From the NCBI RefSeq assembly GCF_003991195.1, contig NZ_RCWL01000011.1, forward strand, positions 1 through 64,000: a DNA stretch of 64,000 nt. Direction: 5' to 3'. Under the pieces are notes generated by a model. It was not told the origin of the DNA, did no database searches, and saw only the letters and a list, made by a program, of their open reading frames with translations. This document shows, piece after piece, positions 42,817-50,967 of the stretch. The stretch is from Gynurincola endophyticus. Lineage in GTDB: Bacteria; Bacteroidota; Bacteroidia; Chitinophagales; Chitinophagaceae. The position numbers were made by a program, and so were the translations under genes. Numbering within the stretch: the first letter of the stretch is position 1; each line of letters starts with the position of its first letter.

Positions 42817-44325
42817 TTGAGTAATTCCATACAAAGAATCAGACAACAAAGTATTCTTTCATCCATCGTAGTTTACATAGGTTTTGCTTTAGGATTTTTA
42901 AATACCTATTTATTTACTATCGAAGGAGGTTTTACTCAGGAACAATACGGTTTAACAGGAATTTTTATTGCAATTGCCAACATCATGCTTTCTTTTTCAA
43001 ATCTGGGCATGTTGGTGTATGTATATAAATTTCATCCATATTATAAAACCCACCTGGCTCCATCTAAAAATGATATGTTTTTTATATCGTTAGTAGTGAG
43101 CGGGGTGGGTTTCTTAATTATTCTGATCTCAGCCTTTATCTTCAAAGATCTGGTAGTTCAGAAATATTCAACACATTCGCCGGATTTTGTAAAATACTAC
43201 CGATTTCTTTTTCCTTTCGGATACGGCTTAACGCTTTACTCTCTGCTTGAAGCATTTGCCTGGCAATTTGAACGTTCGGTACTCACCCATTTTTTCAGAG
43301 AGGTCATATTCAGATTGCTCACTACCCTATTAATTGTTTTAACTTACCGGCATATTATTGAGTCGTTTGACCTGTTCATCAAAATTTATTCTTTCACCTA
43401 TTTAGGTATAGCCATCTTGTTGGGAGGATACTTGTTGTATACCAAAAAAATTTACATTTATCCCAAAATATCAAAACTGACCCATCGGTTAAAAAAACAG
43501 ATCATCACACTATGTGCATTCTTATGGAGTGGAAGCCTGATCTTTAACCTGTCTCAATTTTTCGACACGATCGTGATCGCATCAGTCGTAAAAGATGGCT
43601 TAAAAGCAACTGCAGTGTATACCCTCGCTCAGAATATCAGCAGCCTGGTTCAGGCGCCACAAAGAGCTTTACAGGCAGCAGTTATTCCTCATTTTTCTAC
43701 TGCGTGGAAAGATAAAAATCCGTCACAAATTCAATTAATTTACCAGCGTGGTTCAATCAATCAGTTGTTATTTTCGGTAGGTATGTTTGCCTTGATATGG
43801 ATGAACTTTACCGAAGCGATCAATACATTTCACTTAAAGACAGCTTATATTGATGCGAAGAATATTTTTTTATTCATCGGTTTAATGCGCATAATAGAAA
43901 TGACGTTTGGTTTAAGCAGCCAGATTATTTCAACTTCAGTTTACTGGAGATTTGATTTTTTTACAGGAATTATTTTACTGTCGTTAGCACTGCCGTTAAA
44001 TTACTTTCTGGCAAAAGAATGGGGCGCTATCGGCCCCGCTATTTCTAACCTCATTGCTTTTTCAATTTATTTTGCAATAAGATTTACATTCTTATACAAA
44101 AAGTTTGGCATTCAACCACTCACTATACAATCGCTCTATATTCTTATAGTTGGAATTTGCTGTTACTGCATAGCCTTGTATCCAACCCAAACCATTAGTG
44201 GTTTTTACGGAATAATATTAAGGTCACTCATTTTTGTTTCAACCTATATTGTTTTGGCTTACCGGATAAAAATCAGTGAAGACCTTAATTATTATATCAA
44301 TAAGTGCTTACGCGTATTTCAGTAG
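42817..44325 (+). CDS. Polysaccharide biosynthesis flippase (Wzx/MOP family)
   Basis: A 502-residue integral membrane protein with about 12-14 hydrophobic segments, e.g. SILSSIVVYIGFALGFLNTYLF near the start and EGGFTQEQYGLTGIFIAIANIMLSFSNLGM. The pattern fits the MOP-family lipid-linked oligosaccharide flippases. Translation begins at a TTG; the next ATG is far inside the first helices, so the TTG is the only sensible start. It follows the M1 peptidase by 10 bases and overlaps the convergent glycosyltransferase-HAD gene by 18 bases. The exported glycan is unknown. Confidence 0.85.
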   Translation: MSNSIQRIRQQSILSSIVVYIGFALGFLNTYLFTIEGGFTQEQYGLTGIFIAIANIMLSFSNLGMLVYVYKFHPYYKTHLAPSKNDMFFISLVVSGVGFLIILISAFIFKDLVVQKYSTHSPDFVKYYRFLFPFGYGLTLYSLLEAFAWQFERSVLTHFFREVIFRLLTTLLIVLTYRHIIESFDLFIKIYSFTYLGIAILLGGYLLYTKKIYIYPKISKLTHRLKKQIITLCAFLWSGSLIFNLSQFFDTIVIASVVKDGLKATAVYTLAQNISSLVQAPQRALQAAVIPHFSTAWKDKNPSQIQLIYQRGSINQLLFSVGMFALIWMNFTEAINTFHLKTAYIDAKNIFLFIGLMRIIEMTFGLSSQIISTSVYWRFDFFTGIILLSLALPLNYFLAKEWGAIGPAISNLIAFSIYFAIRFTFLYKKFGIQPLTIQSLYILIVGICCYCIALYPTQTISGFYGIILRSLIFVSTYIVLAYRIKISEDLNYYINKCLRVFQ

Positions 44326-45684
44326 TTTCTGAAATGATTTTTCGGTAATGTGATAGTCAGCCATTTCAATTAATAGCTTTTCTTTACTATTAAAAGCTAC
44401 GCCCATACCTGCCACTTCCACCATATCGATATCATTGGCACTGTCGCCGATGGCAATGGTGTTAGCAACCGCAATATTATATTCGTGACATATATAATGA
44501 AGCGCATTTGCCTTGCTAAAAACAGGTTTAGGATTTTCCCAATTCTGATAAAAGAAATAAGAAGGTATACTTACTTCTCCTGTAACCCTGCCTTCAATTA
44601 ATTCGAGGTTATTCGCCAAAGCAAAGTCTGCTCCTATGTGCGATTTGACATAATTTGTTATAAACTGATAACTATCAGAAATAATACCTACCACATATCC
44701 TTTTGATTTGAGCTCTTTAACAACATCTACAATATCATCAATCATTGGTATTTCATGAACGATGGCTAAAAGTTCGGTAATTGACCTTCCTTTCAGTAGC
44801 AGGGCCACTTGTTTCGTTCGGGTATTGGGTTCAAGAGATGATTCACGAAGCTTTTTGAGTTCGTCTTCAAATCCAAATTTTTTAGCACAGGTATCAATAA
44901 AACGGCCTTGAAGAATAGTATCATCCATATCAAATGCCGCCAGTTTTTTTAAAGAGAATTGATTATTCATTAATGCATCTTCTAATGATTCTGAAATAAC
45001 GTGAATGGTTTGCAGTTCGTCTAAGGTTACTAAATTACCTTTTCTTAAAATTGCTTTATTGATAATAGCTTTCGCCACCTCACCACTCATCTTTCCGAGC
45101 ATATGCCAGGGTTTACTTTTATTTTCGATATAACCGATGTTCACCTCCTTCATTTTTGCATGCATCAGGTGAGCGTCAATTAAAATGCCGATATCCACTC
45201 CATAGTCACTTACCAGGTGTAGCTTTTGTAAAAACTCTTTACTACCGGCAATCATGCCGCTAAGTGGTTGAGAAAAGATACTTAACTCGGGATAAAATAT
45301 CTGTAACAAGGGTTTTGCTACCAGTTCGGTAACACGCCCTGCATTTCTGCTGAAACTGGCTTTTATCAGTTCAAAACCCTCTTTCAGAATAGGTTCAGTA
45401 AGCAGATAAATAGTTTGGGCGGGATAAGGATCAATATCACCATCCAGAAAAACGATACAATTATTAGTGGCTGCCATAATACCTTCTTTCATTGAAATAC
45501 CTTTTCCTAACCGGGTACTGTCAATTACTTTTGCACCTGCTTCCAAAGCAAAGTTTTTAGTATTATCTACACTGGCATCATCAATAACAATTACTTCAGT
45601 TACTCCTTTTGATTGAAATGCAAATCTCACTACATTTCCAATTGTTTTTTCTTCATTCAATGCGGGAATAACCACTGAAATCAT
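44308..45684 (-). CDS. Bifunctional glucosyl-3-phosphoglycerate synthase-like / HAD phosphatase
   Basis: A 458-residue fusion. Residues 1-225 are a GT-A glycosyltransferase: VVIPALNEEKTIGNVV at the start, Asp-x-Asp at 81-83 (FLDGDIDP), then RVTELVAKPLLQIF (117-130) and QPLSGMIAGSKEF with YGVDIGILIDAH. These are hallmarks of glucosyl-3-phosphoglycerate synthase GpgS (family GT81). Residues 245-458 are a SerB-like HAD-IB phosphatase: Asp252/Asp254 (FDMDDT), IISDSYQF, and GDSANDIDM. A synthase plus phosphatase would make a glucosylglycerate-type solute from an NDP-sugar and 3-phosphoglycerate in one protein. A related fusion exists for mannosylglycerate. The product is inference. Confidence 0.85.
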   Translation of the reverse strand: MISVVIPALNEEKTIGNVVRFAFQSKGVTEVIVIDDASVDNTKNFALEAGAKVIDSTRLGKGISMKEGIMAATNNCIVFLDGDIDPYPAQTIYLLTEPILKEGFELIKASFSRNAGRVTELVAKPLLQIFYPELSIFSQPLSGMIAGSKEFLQKLHLVSDYGVDIGILIDAHLMHAKMKEVNIGYIENKSKPWHMLGKMSGEVAKAIINKAILRKGNLVTLDELQTIHVISESLEDALMNNQFSLKKLAAFDMDDTILQGRFIDTCAKKFGFEDELKKLRESSLEPNTRTKQVALLLKGRSITELLAIVHEIPMIDDIVDVVKELKSKGYVVGIISDSYQFITNYVKSHIGADFALANNLELIEGRVTGEVSIPSYFFYQNWENPKPVFSKANALHYICHEYNIAVANTIAIGDSANDIDMVEVAGMGVAFNSKEKLLIEMADYHITEKSFQKLLKYA

Positions 45685-45812
45685 ACGCGAATAATTTTTA
45701 AAAGTGAAGAGATATAGAAGGAGAAGCCTTTAAAGATACGATTTTTTACTAATGTCTCCAAGAGCATAATAAACAGAACCCGGGTTTTAATATGTATCTA
45801 CCTGAAAGATAG

Positions 45813-45820
45813 TATATTTG
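45813..45820 (+). promoter_or_regulatory. Candidate -7 box for the class A hydrolase gene
   Basis: TATATTTG is a full match to TAnnTTTG, 24 bases before the ATG at 45844. No TTG is found at the right distance upstream. Confidence 0.45.
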
Positions 45821-45843
45821 ATTAGAAAGAAAATCTCGTTAAA

Positions 45844-46740
45844 ATGAAACTTAAACACCTTTTCCTGATTCTTATTATCTTTTCTATGTTATCAAACAGC
45901 TGCTCTACCGGTAAAGAACAACCGATATCAAGCATTCAGCAAATACTGGATACTGCTCAAGGCCAGTTTGCCGTAGCTTATAAAAATTTAACTACCGGTG
46001 AAACGGTCTTCTTTAATGAAGATTCGGTTTTTCATGCTGCCAGCACAATGAAAACGCCCATTATGGTAGAGTTATACCGCAATGTAAGCGATGGAAAATT
46101 CACGATGAATGATTCTGTGTTAATTAAAAATGAATTTACCAGTATTGTTGACGGAAGCATTTATCAATTAGATAGCACGGCTGATTCTGAAAAGTCATTG
46201 TATCAACGTGTTGGAACTTCTACCACACTCTATGAATTAACTAAAGAGATGATTATTACCAGTAGTAACCTCGCTACAAACATTCTTATTGAGTGGGTAA
46301 AACCTGAAGCGATTAAACAAACCTTAGCTGCTGCAGGAATTGAAGATGTAAAAGTATTAAGAGGTGTAGAAGACGGTAAAGCTTATCGCGCGGGTTTGAA
46401 TAATACCACTACAGCCAGAGGAATGATGTTATTCTTTGAAGCCCTGTATGAGAATAAATTTACTACTGAAGCGTACACGAAAGAAATGATCGATATTCTT
46501 GGTGAACAGAAGTTTAATGAAATCATCCCGGCTCATCTTCCCGACAATGTAAAAGTGATTCATAAAACCGGCAGTATTACCGGAGTGGTGCACGATGCCG
46601 GTGTGGTAATATTACCTGATGGAACCAGCTACTGCCTGGTATTACTTTCAAAGAAACTGGAAGATAGTGAAAAAGGCAAAGCTACTTTAGCAAATATTTC
46701 TAAAATTTTATATGAACACACGATAAGAGTTAAAAATTAA
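45844..46740 (+). CDS. Class A beta-lactamase-fold serine hydrolase (lipoprotein)
   Basis: A 298-residue lipoprotein (lipobox LSNSC, Cys20). The catalytic Ser67-x-x-Lys70 (HAASTMKTP), an SSN motif (ITSSNLATN, in place of SDN) and a KTG motif (IHKTGSITGV) are all present. The omega-loop region reads RGVEDGKAYRAGLNNTTTARG, in which the deacylating Glu is probably that of VED. It lacks the usual R-x-EPELN sequence, so real beta-lactamase activity is uncertain; it could be a PBP-like or cell-wall hydrolase. It is transcribed alone from a -7 box at 45813. Confidence 0.85.
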   Translation: MKLKHLFLILIIFSMLSNSCSTGKEQPISSIQQILDTAQGQFAVAYKNLTTGETVFFNEDSVFHAASTMKTPIMVELYRNVSDGKFTMNDSVLIKNEFTSIVDGSIYQLDSTADSEKSLYQRVGTSTTLYELTKEMIITSSNLATNILIEWVKPEAIKQTLAAAGIEDVKVLRGVEDGKAYRAGLNNTTTARGMMLFFEALYENKFTTEAYTKEMIDILGEQKFNEIIPAHLPDNVKVIHKTGSITGVVHDAGVVILPDGTSYCLVLLSKKLEDSEKGKATLANISKILYEHTIRVKN

Positions 46741-46741
46741 T

Positions 46742-46826
46742 AATTAAGAATTACTCAGTTAATTGCGGCGGCGTAATATTTTCCGGAAACACATAAATAA
46801 AAACTAATGACTAAGCATTCTTAATT
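46742..46826. repeat. Imperfect inverted repeat between convergent genes
   Basis: AATTAAGAATTACTCAGTTA at 46742-46761 and, inverted, TGACTAAGCATTCTTAATT at 46808-46826, with four mismatches and a 46-base loop. It fills the gap between two convergent genes and may serve as a two-way terminator. Confidence 0.4.
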
Positions 46827-46831
46827 CATAA

Positions 46832-47971
46832 TTATTTCGGCAGTATCGGTCGCTCCACTCTTGTAGGAGATGTTGTAATGGCTTCGAGAAACGCCATCAA
46901 GGCCTTTTTTTCGTGCTGATTGATGTCAAGCGGTTTGAGTAAGGTATCCGTTTTCGGAAACAAAGGATCCGATTTCTGGGCCTCTGTAGGGCGTGGCTGG
47001 GGCATGCCGGCAATATACATATTCAGAATACCTTCTATTTCATCAAAGAGACCATTATGCATCCATGGACGGGTACGCATCACATCTCTTAAAGAAGGTG
47101 TTCTGAACTTACCAACATCTTCCGGATCTTCTGTTACCAGATATCTTCCCAGGTCTTCATATTTCCTTCCATAGTAAGTAAGTCCGAGATTATGATATTT
47201 CTGATCTGACATCAATGGTCCGTTATGACAGTTAATACATCTGGCTTTTGTTCTGAAGAGGTGTAACCCCTCAATTTCCAGGTCTGTCATTCGCGTATAC
47301 CGTCCTTCTATAAACTCATCAAAACGGCTTTTACGTGAACGGATGGTTCTTTGAAAAGTAGCGAGTGCATCCACGATTCTGTCGAGATTGATTCGCTCAT
47401 CACCGTAAGCCGCTTCAAACAAAGGTTTATAGCCTTCTATTTTGGATAATTTATAACCAAGAGCAGGGGGCTCCTGATTCATTTCATGTAAAGTAGCAAT
47501 TGGGTTAATCGCCTGATCTTCCAGACTTTTCGATCTTCCGTCCCAGAAAAGTTCTTTAAATAATCCGATATTCAACAATGAATTGGTATTGCGGGTACCG
47601 GGTAAATGGTCGTGACCGATTGATAAAGTTCTGCCGTCGCCCCATGAAAGGTCAGGTTCGTGGCAGGTGGCGCAGGAGATCTGATTGGAACCTGAAAGCC
47701 GGGGATCAAAGAAAAGTGTTTTTCCGAGTATGACTTTAGGGTTCGCTAATGTTTTAGCAAGATTGGAATCGCGGGGTAAAAGCCCCAGTTCTTCCCAGTT
47801 CACACCGGCATCCACCCAGGGAGCGGGCCAGTTTTTAGGATCCTGGGCGTAGAGAATACGTAAGGAGTCATTCAATACAATCACCATGCTTTTACCATCG
47901 AACTTATTGGTAAAAGCTACTCCACTCATTACCAGCATTAATACGCCGATTATAACTCCTGACTTTTTCAT
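46832..47971 (-). CDS. Di-haem cytochrome c peroxidase (MauG/CcpA family)
   Basis: I start at ATG 47971 (379 residues, with hydrophobic KSGVIIGVLMLVMSGVAF signal segment); a TTG at 48094 would extend into the upstream gene and adds unlike sequence. Two c-type haem motifs, CATCH (ISCATCHEPDLSWGDG) and CINCH (RCINCHNGPL), give the di-haem peroxidase layout, with FFDPRLSGSNQISC, RNTNSLLN and FRTPSLRDVMRTRPWMHNG as family motifs. It reduces hydrogen peroxide, or oxidises a substrate in MauG fashion, in the periplasm. It starts four bases after the stop of the DUF6850 barrel and ends the TonB-DUF4876-DUF6850 operon. Confidence 0.93.
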   Translation of the reverse strand: MKKSGVIIGVLMLVMSGVAFTNKFDGKSMVIVLNDSLRILYAQDPKNWPAPWVDAGVNWEELGLLPRDSNLAKTLANPKVILGKTLFFDPRLSGSNQISCATCHEPDLSWGDGRTLSIGHDHLPGTRNTNSLLNIGLFKELFWDGRSKSLEDQAINPIATLHEMNQEPPALGYKLSKIEGYKPLFEAAYGDERINLDRIVDALATFQRTIRSRKSRFDEFIEGRYTRMTDLEIEGLHLFRTKARCINCHNGPLMSDQKYHNLGLTYYGRKYEDLGRYLVTEDPEDVGKFRTPSLRDVMRTRPWMHNGLFDEIEGILNMYIAGMPQPRPTEAQKSDPLFPKTDTLLKPLDINQHEKKALMAFLEAITTSPTRVERPILPK

Positions 47972-47975
47972 GTGC

Positions 47976-49502
47976 TTACAAAAATACGCCAAATCTAATT
48001 TGAAACAATGTTCTGGATAAACCCGGATAGCTTCTTGGGAGGATATTGCCTTCAGGCATTTTTGCCCATTGCATTCTTCCGGTAAATCCAGCAAATGTAG
48101 TCAGATTTTCGATAGGAAAGTGATATTGTATACTGAAAGCAGCATCAGTGACAGTAGCATTATTATAATAATAATCATACTTTACTACCCGATCAATAAA
48201 AGAATTTTGAATAGAACCCAGGTTTAAGAGGCTATTGGTAGGCTTTGTATACCCCCCTGTCAACTTAATATGGAAATAATTCTCATTCTTCTGATACAGA
48301 AATTTACCTGCAGTAATATTAAAAGAAGCATGATCATATTGATGATACACCCCCATAGCAGCATCCTTTCTAAACCAATCCTGGTATCGTGCGTGTAAGT
48401 TAACTTCCCATGACGGTTTATTATTCCTGTGAATCAGATCACCTATCAGAATACCATAACTATTTTTGTCATTCGTATAGTTATCAATAAACAACTTTTT
48501 ATTATTATCTCTGATCTGCAAACTCTCATACGAAAGTTTAGAATACAGAACGTGTTGATTGATTTTATAGTTTAAAAATGCATTCAGGTATAATTTGTCA
48601 TAGTAAACAATTCCGAACCAACTGTTTTCAAGTAGTTCAGATTCTGTTAATCGCTGGGTAACGTCTTCTTTTTCACTTTGAATATTTGCATTTAAATACA
48701 ATTGCCATTTTCTTCCAAGATATGAATATGCAGCCTGAAAATTATTACCCCGGCTAGTACGGTAAAGATTACGCGCTGTAGTCCAATATAAACCATAACC
48801 GTAACCATACATCATATGATTGATATAAATCGTATCTGAAAAACGGTCCGTAAGATCTTTATTCATATAACCTACGGTAGTTTCCAGATTTTTTGCAATG
48901 ACTGTTGCACCTGCAGAAATTGAGTGTTTAGGCAGAAAACGATATTCCAGGGCAGCGGTATATTCCTGGTGCTGATCAAAAATTTCCGGACGCGGGTCGA
49001 TTGTACGCCATTTATTTTCAGCTTTATAATTTAGGCCAGCCATCAGATGGAATTTCGAATTGATTTCCCAATCAGCCATGCCTTTAAAATCATATTTCAA
49101 TCCTCCCCATGAACCTTTTCTAAATGCATAAAAATAATAGGGAATTTCATCGCTATAGGTATATTGCATTGTATTACCTACCGAATCAGCACGGAAGTAT
49201 TCAAAGTTGAAAGAACCGTAAAAACGGATACTATTCACTTTTTTCAACCCTTCACTAAAAAAATTAAGATCTCTTCTTTCAGGTGCATCCTGCGAACGAT
49301 GGAAATCTCCTTTCACATTGCCGTATTGCGCAGTTATTATTCCAAAAGTATCCACCTGAAACCAGTTCATCGTCGTAATCTGGCGGAGGCTGTTTCTTTT
49401 AAACTGTTGAAAGAAATCTGTCATATCTTCTTTTGAAAGCACATCCTGAGAAAATATTGTTACAGGAAATAGCAGTAATATGACCACAATATATTTAAAC
49501 AT
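47976..49502 (-). CDS. DUF6850-type outer-membrane beta-barrel protein
   Basis: A 508-residue exported protein (signal peptide, cleavage after IFS-QD near 19). The rest alternates beta-strands and turns rich in Tyr, Asn and Lys (IRFYGSFNFEYFRADSV, KYDFKGMADWEINSKFHLMAGLNYKAENKW) and ends FQIRFGVFL, as expected of an outer-membrane barrel. The N-terminal QFKRNSLRQITTMNWFQVDTFGIITAQYG fits DUF6850, a family found with DUF4876 lipoproteins and TonB receptors. Function unknown. It is 101 bases after the DUF4876 gene and four before the peroxidase gene. Confidence 0.8.
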   Translation of the reverse strand: MFKYIVVILLLFPVTIFSQDVLSKEDMTDFFQQFKRNSLRQITTMNWFQVDTFGIITAQYGNVKGDFHRSQDAPERRDLNFFSEGLKKVNSIRFYGSFNFEYFRADSVGNTMQYTYSDEIPYYFYAFRKGSWGGLKYDFKGMADWEINSKFHLMAGLNYKAENKWRTIDPRPEIFDQHQEYTAALEYRFLPKHSISAGATVIAKNLETTVGYMNKDLTDRFSDTIYINHMMYGYGYGLYWTTARNLYRTSRGNNFQAAYSYLGRKWQLYLNANIQSEKEDVTQRLTESELLENSWFGIVYYDKLYLNAFLNYKINQHVLYSKLSYESLQIRDNNKKLFIDNYTNDKNSYGILIGDLIHRNNKPSWEVNLHARYQDWFRKDAAMGVYHQYDHASFNITAGKFLYQKNENYFHIKLTGGYTKPTNSLLNLGSIQNSFIDRVVKYDYYYNNATVTDAAFSIQYHFPIENLTTFAGFTGRMQWAKMPEGNILPRSYPGLSRTLFQIRFGVFL

Positions 49503-49603
49503 AAAATCTATTTAAAAGTAATCAGACAGCATCCTCATTCAATCAAAAGCCGACAACTCCCAATCAACTGAATATGCTATCTGATATACTTTAACTGTTC
49601 ACA

Positions 49604-50965
49604 CTAGTTTGCGAATCCGTAAGGAAGAGCCAAACTCATTGTCACAAAATCTTCCGCACTGTTATTACTATCCTGTAATACTTTTCTGCCGTTTACCACT
49701 TTTGCGGTTTTTCTCATCAATGACTGAGAACTGTACTGGCCGTCAGTCACCCATGTTGGACCGGCATCAATTTTATTATTTAATTTTCTTGCATTACGTT
49801 GTGTCGCTTCCGGATTTGGATTCAACGTTTGTACGCCATCTAATACATATTCAATCGGGATCTGATAGAACAAAGTAGTATTGGCGTCAATTACTTTCAC
49901 ATCAGGGGTAGCCCATTTAGGATAAGAAGTAATTACCTGAGGTAACTTATAAATTACAAAAGCATCTCTACCGGTAGCATCCATAATTAAATCTGTAGCA
50001 TGTTTAATAGAGAAAATAACTACATTCGGAACATCCGGATTATCAATATCAAAATCATAAGCACCACCGTTTCTTAGATCGCCGTAATACACTTCCCAGT
50101 CGGCACCACTTAAATCAATCGTTAAAGCAGGGTCTTTTACCAATTGCTGCTCGCCATTATTTTTAACATAAGGAGCTTTATGGTTAATGGCATTTGCTGC
50201 AATAATGATGCTTTCGCCCGGTTCAATCGGGTGAGATGTACCAGAACCCGGAATCATGAAAGCAGACTCTACATAAATGTAATTTTCATATGCCGTGTTT
50301 CCCATTGCAGTAGTATTCGAAAGAGATTTAGACCAATCGAATTGTTTGTACAACGGATGTGAAGCGTCAGTAATAAAATAGCCCGGAGATAAGTCCTGTG
50401 TAGAGAATTTAGAAGCAACACCTTTCACCTGAGAGAAGTAAAGACTATCAGCATACAACACTTCATTAGAGTTATTATAAACTTCAACAAAACAATCTCT
50501 GAAGCTGGCTGCATTAGAAGTATGGCTACCTGCATAATATAATTGTTTAATCACCAGATCACCCACTTTACCAACATCCATTTTCAGATCGTAAGTAGTG
50601 CCGGGAACTGCACTTACATTCACATTATTTAATAATCCGTTAAAGTTTACAACTTCTGTACCCACTTCAATACCGGTTGCCTGAAAATATTCTTCAGCAG
50701 ATAAAACAACGCTGGCAGAAATTTTATATAATCCCAATGATACTCCTCTGAAAGACGCTACACCCTGAGCATTGGTATTCTGAGTAGCATTTACTCCTAA
50801 TATTTCATTTTCAATTTTCACTTGTATATTATTCAAAGGAAAATCGAATTCTTCAAATTGAACTTTTACATCAAAATCAACCGTACTGGTAGAAATATCA
50901 GTATCTTTTTTACAGGCAGTCAGCGCTACCATTAAACTTGCTACTAAATAGACTAATTTTTTCAT
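49604..50965 (-). CDS. DUF4876 outer-membrane lipoprotein
   Basis: A 453-residue lipoprotein (ALTAC, Cys18, then KKDTD). Residues about 30-125 form an Ig-like/CarboxypepD-like beta domain (VQFEEFDFPLNNIQVKIE, ATQNTNAQGVASFRG). The C-terminal region (KLNNKIDAGPTWV near 405) is typical of DUF4876 proteins, which accompany TonB receptors. By position, two bases after the receptor gene, it is probably the surface ligand-binding partner. The ligand is unknown. Confidence 0.82.
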   Translation of the reverse strand: MKKLVYLVASLMVALTACKKDTDISTSTVDFDVKVQFEEFDFPLNNIQVKIENEILGVNATQNTNAQGVASFRGVSLGLYKISASVVLSAEEYFQATGIEVGTEVVNFNGLLNNVNVSAVPGTTYDLKMDVGKVGDLVIKQLYYAGSHTSNAASFRDCFVEVYNNSNEVLYADSLYFSQVKGVASKFSTQDLSPGYFITDASHPLYKQFDWSKSLSNTTAMGNTAYENYIYVESAFMIPGSGTSHPIEPGESIIIAANAINHKAPYVKNNGEQQLVKDPALTIDLSGADWEVYYGDLRNGGAYDFDIDNPDVPNVVIFSIKHATDLIMDATGRDAFVIYKLPQVITSYPKWATPDVKVIDANTTLFYQIPIEYVLDGVQTLNPNPEATQRNARKLNNKIDAGPTWVTDGQYSSQSLMRKTAKVVNGRKVLQDSNNSAEDFVTMSLALPYGFAN

Positions 50966-50967
50966 AA

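Noticed and set aside
45844-46740. Antibiotic-resistance beta-lactamase
   Set aside because: The S-x-x-K and KTG motifs are present but the SDN motif is SSN and the omega-loop ExELN is absent, so a resistance call is not justified.
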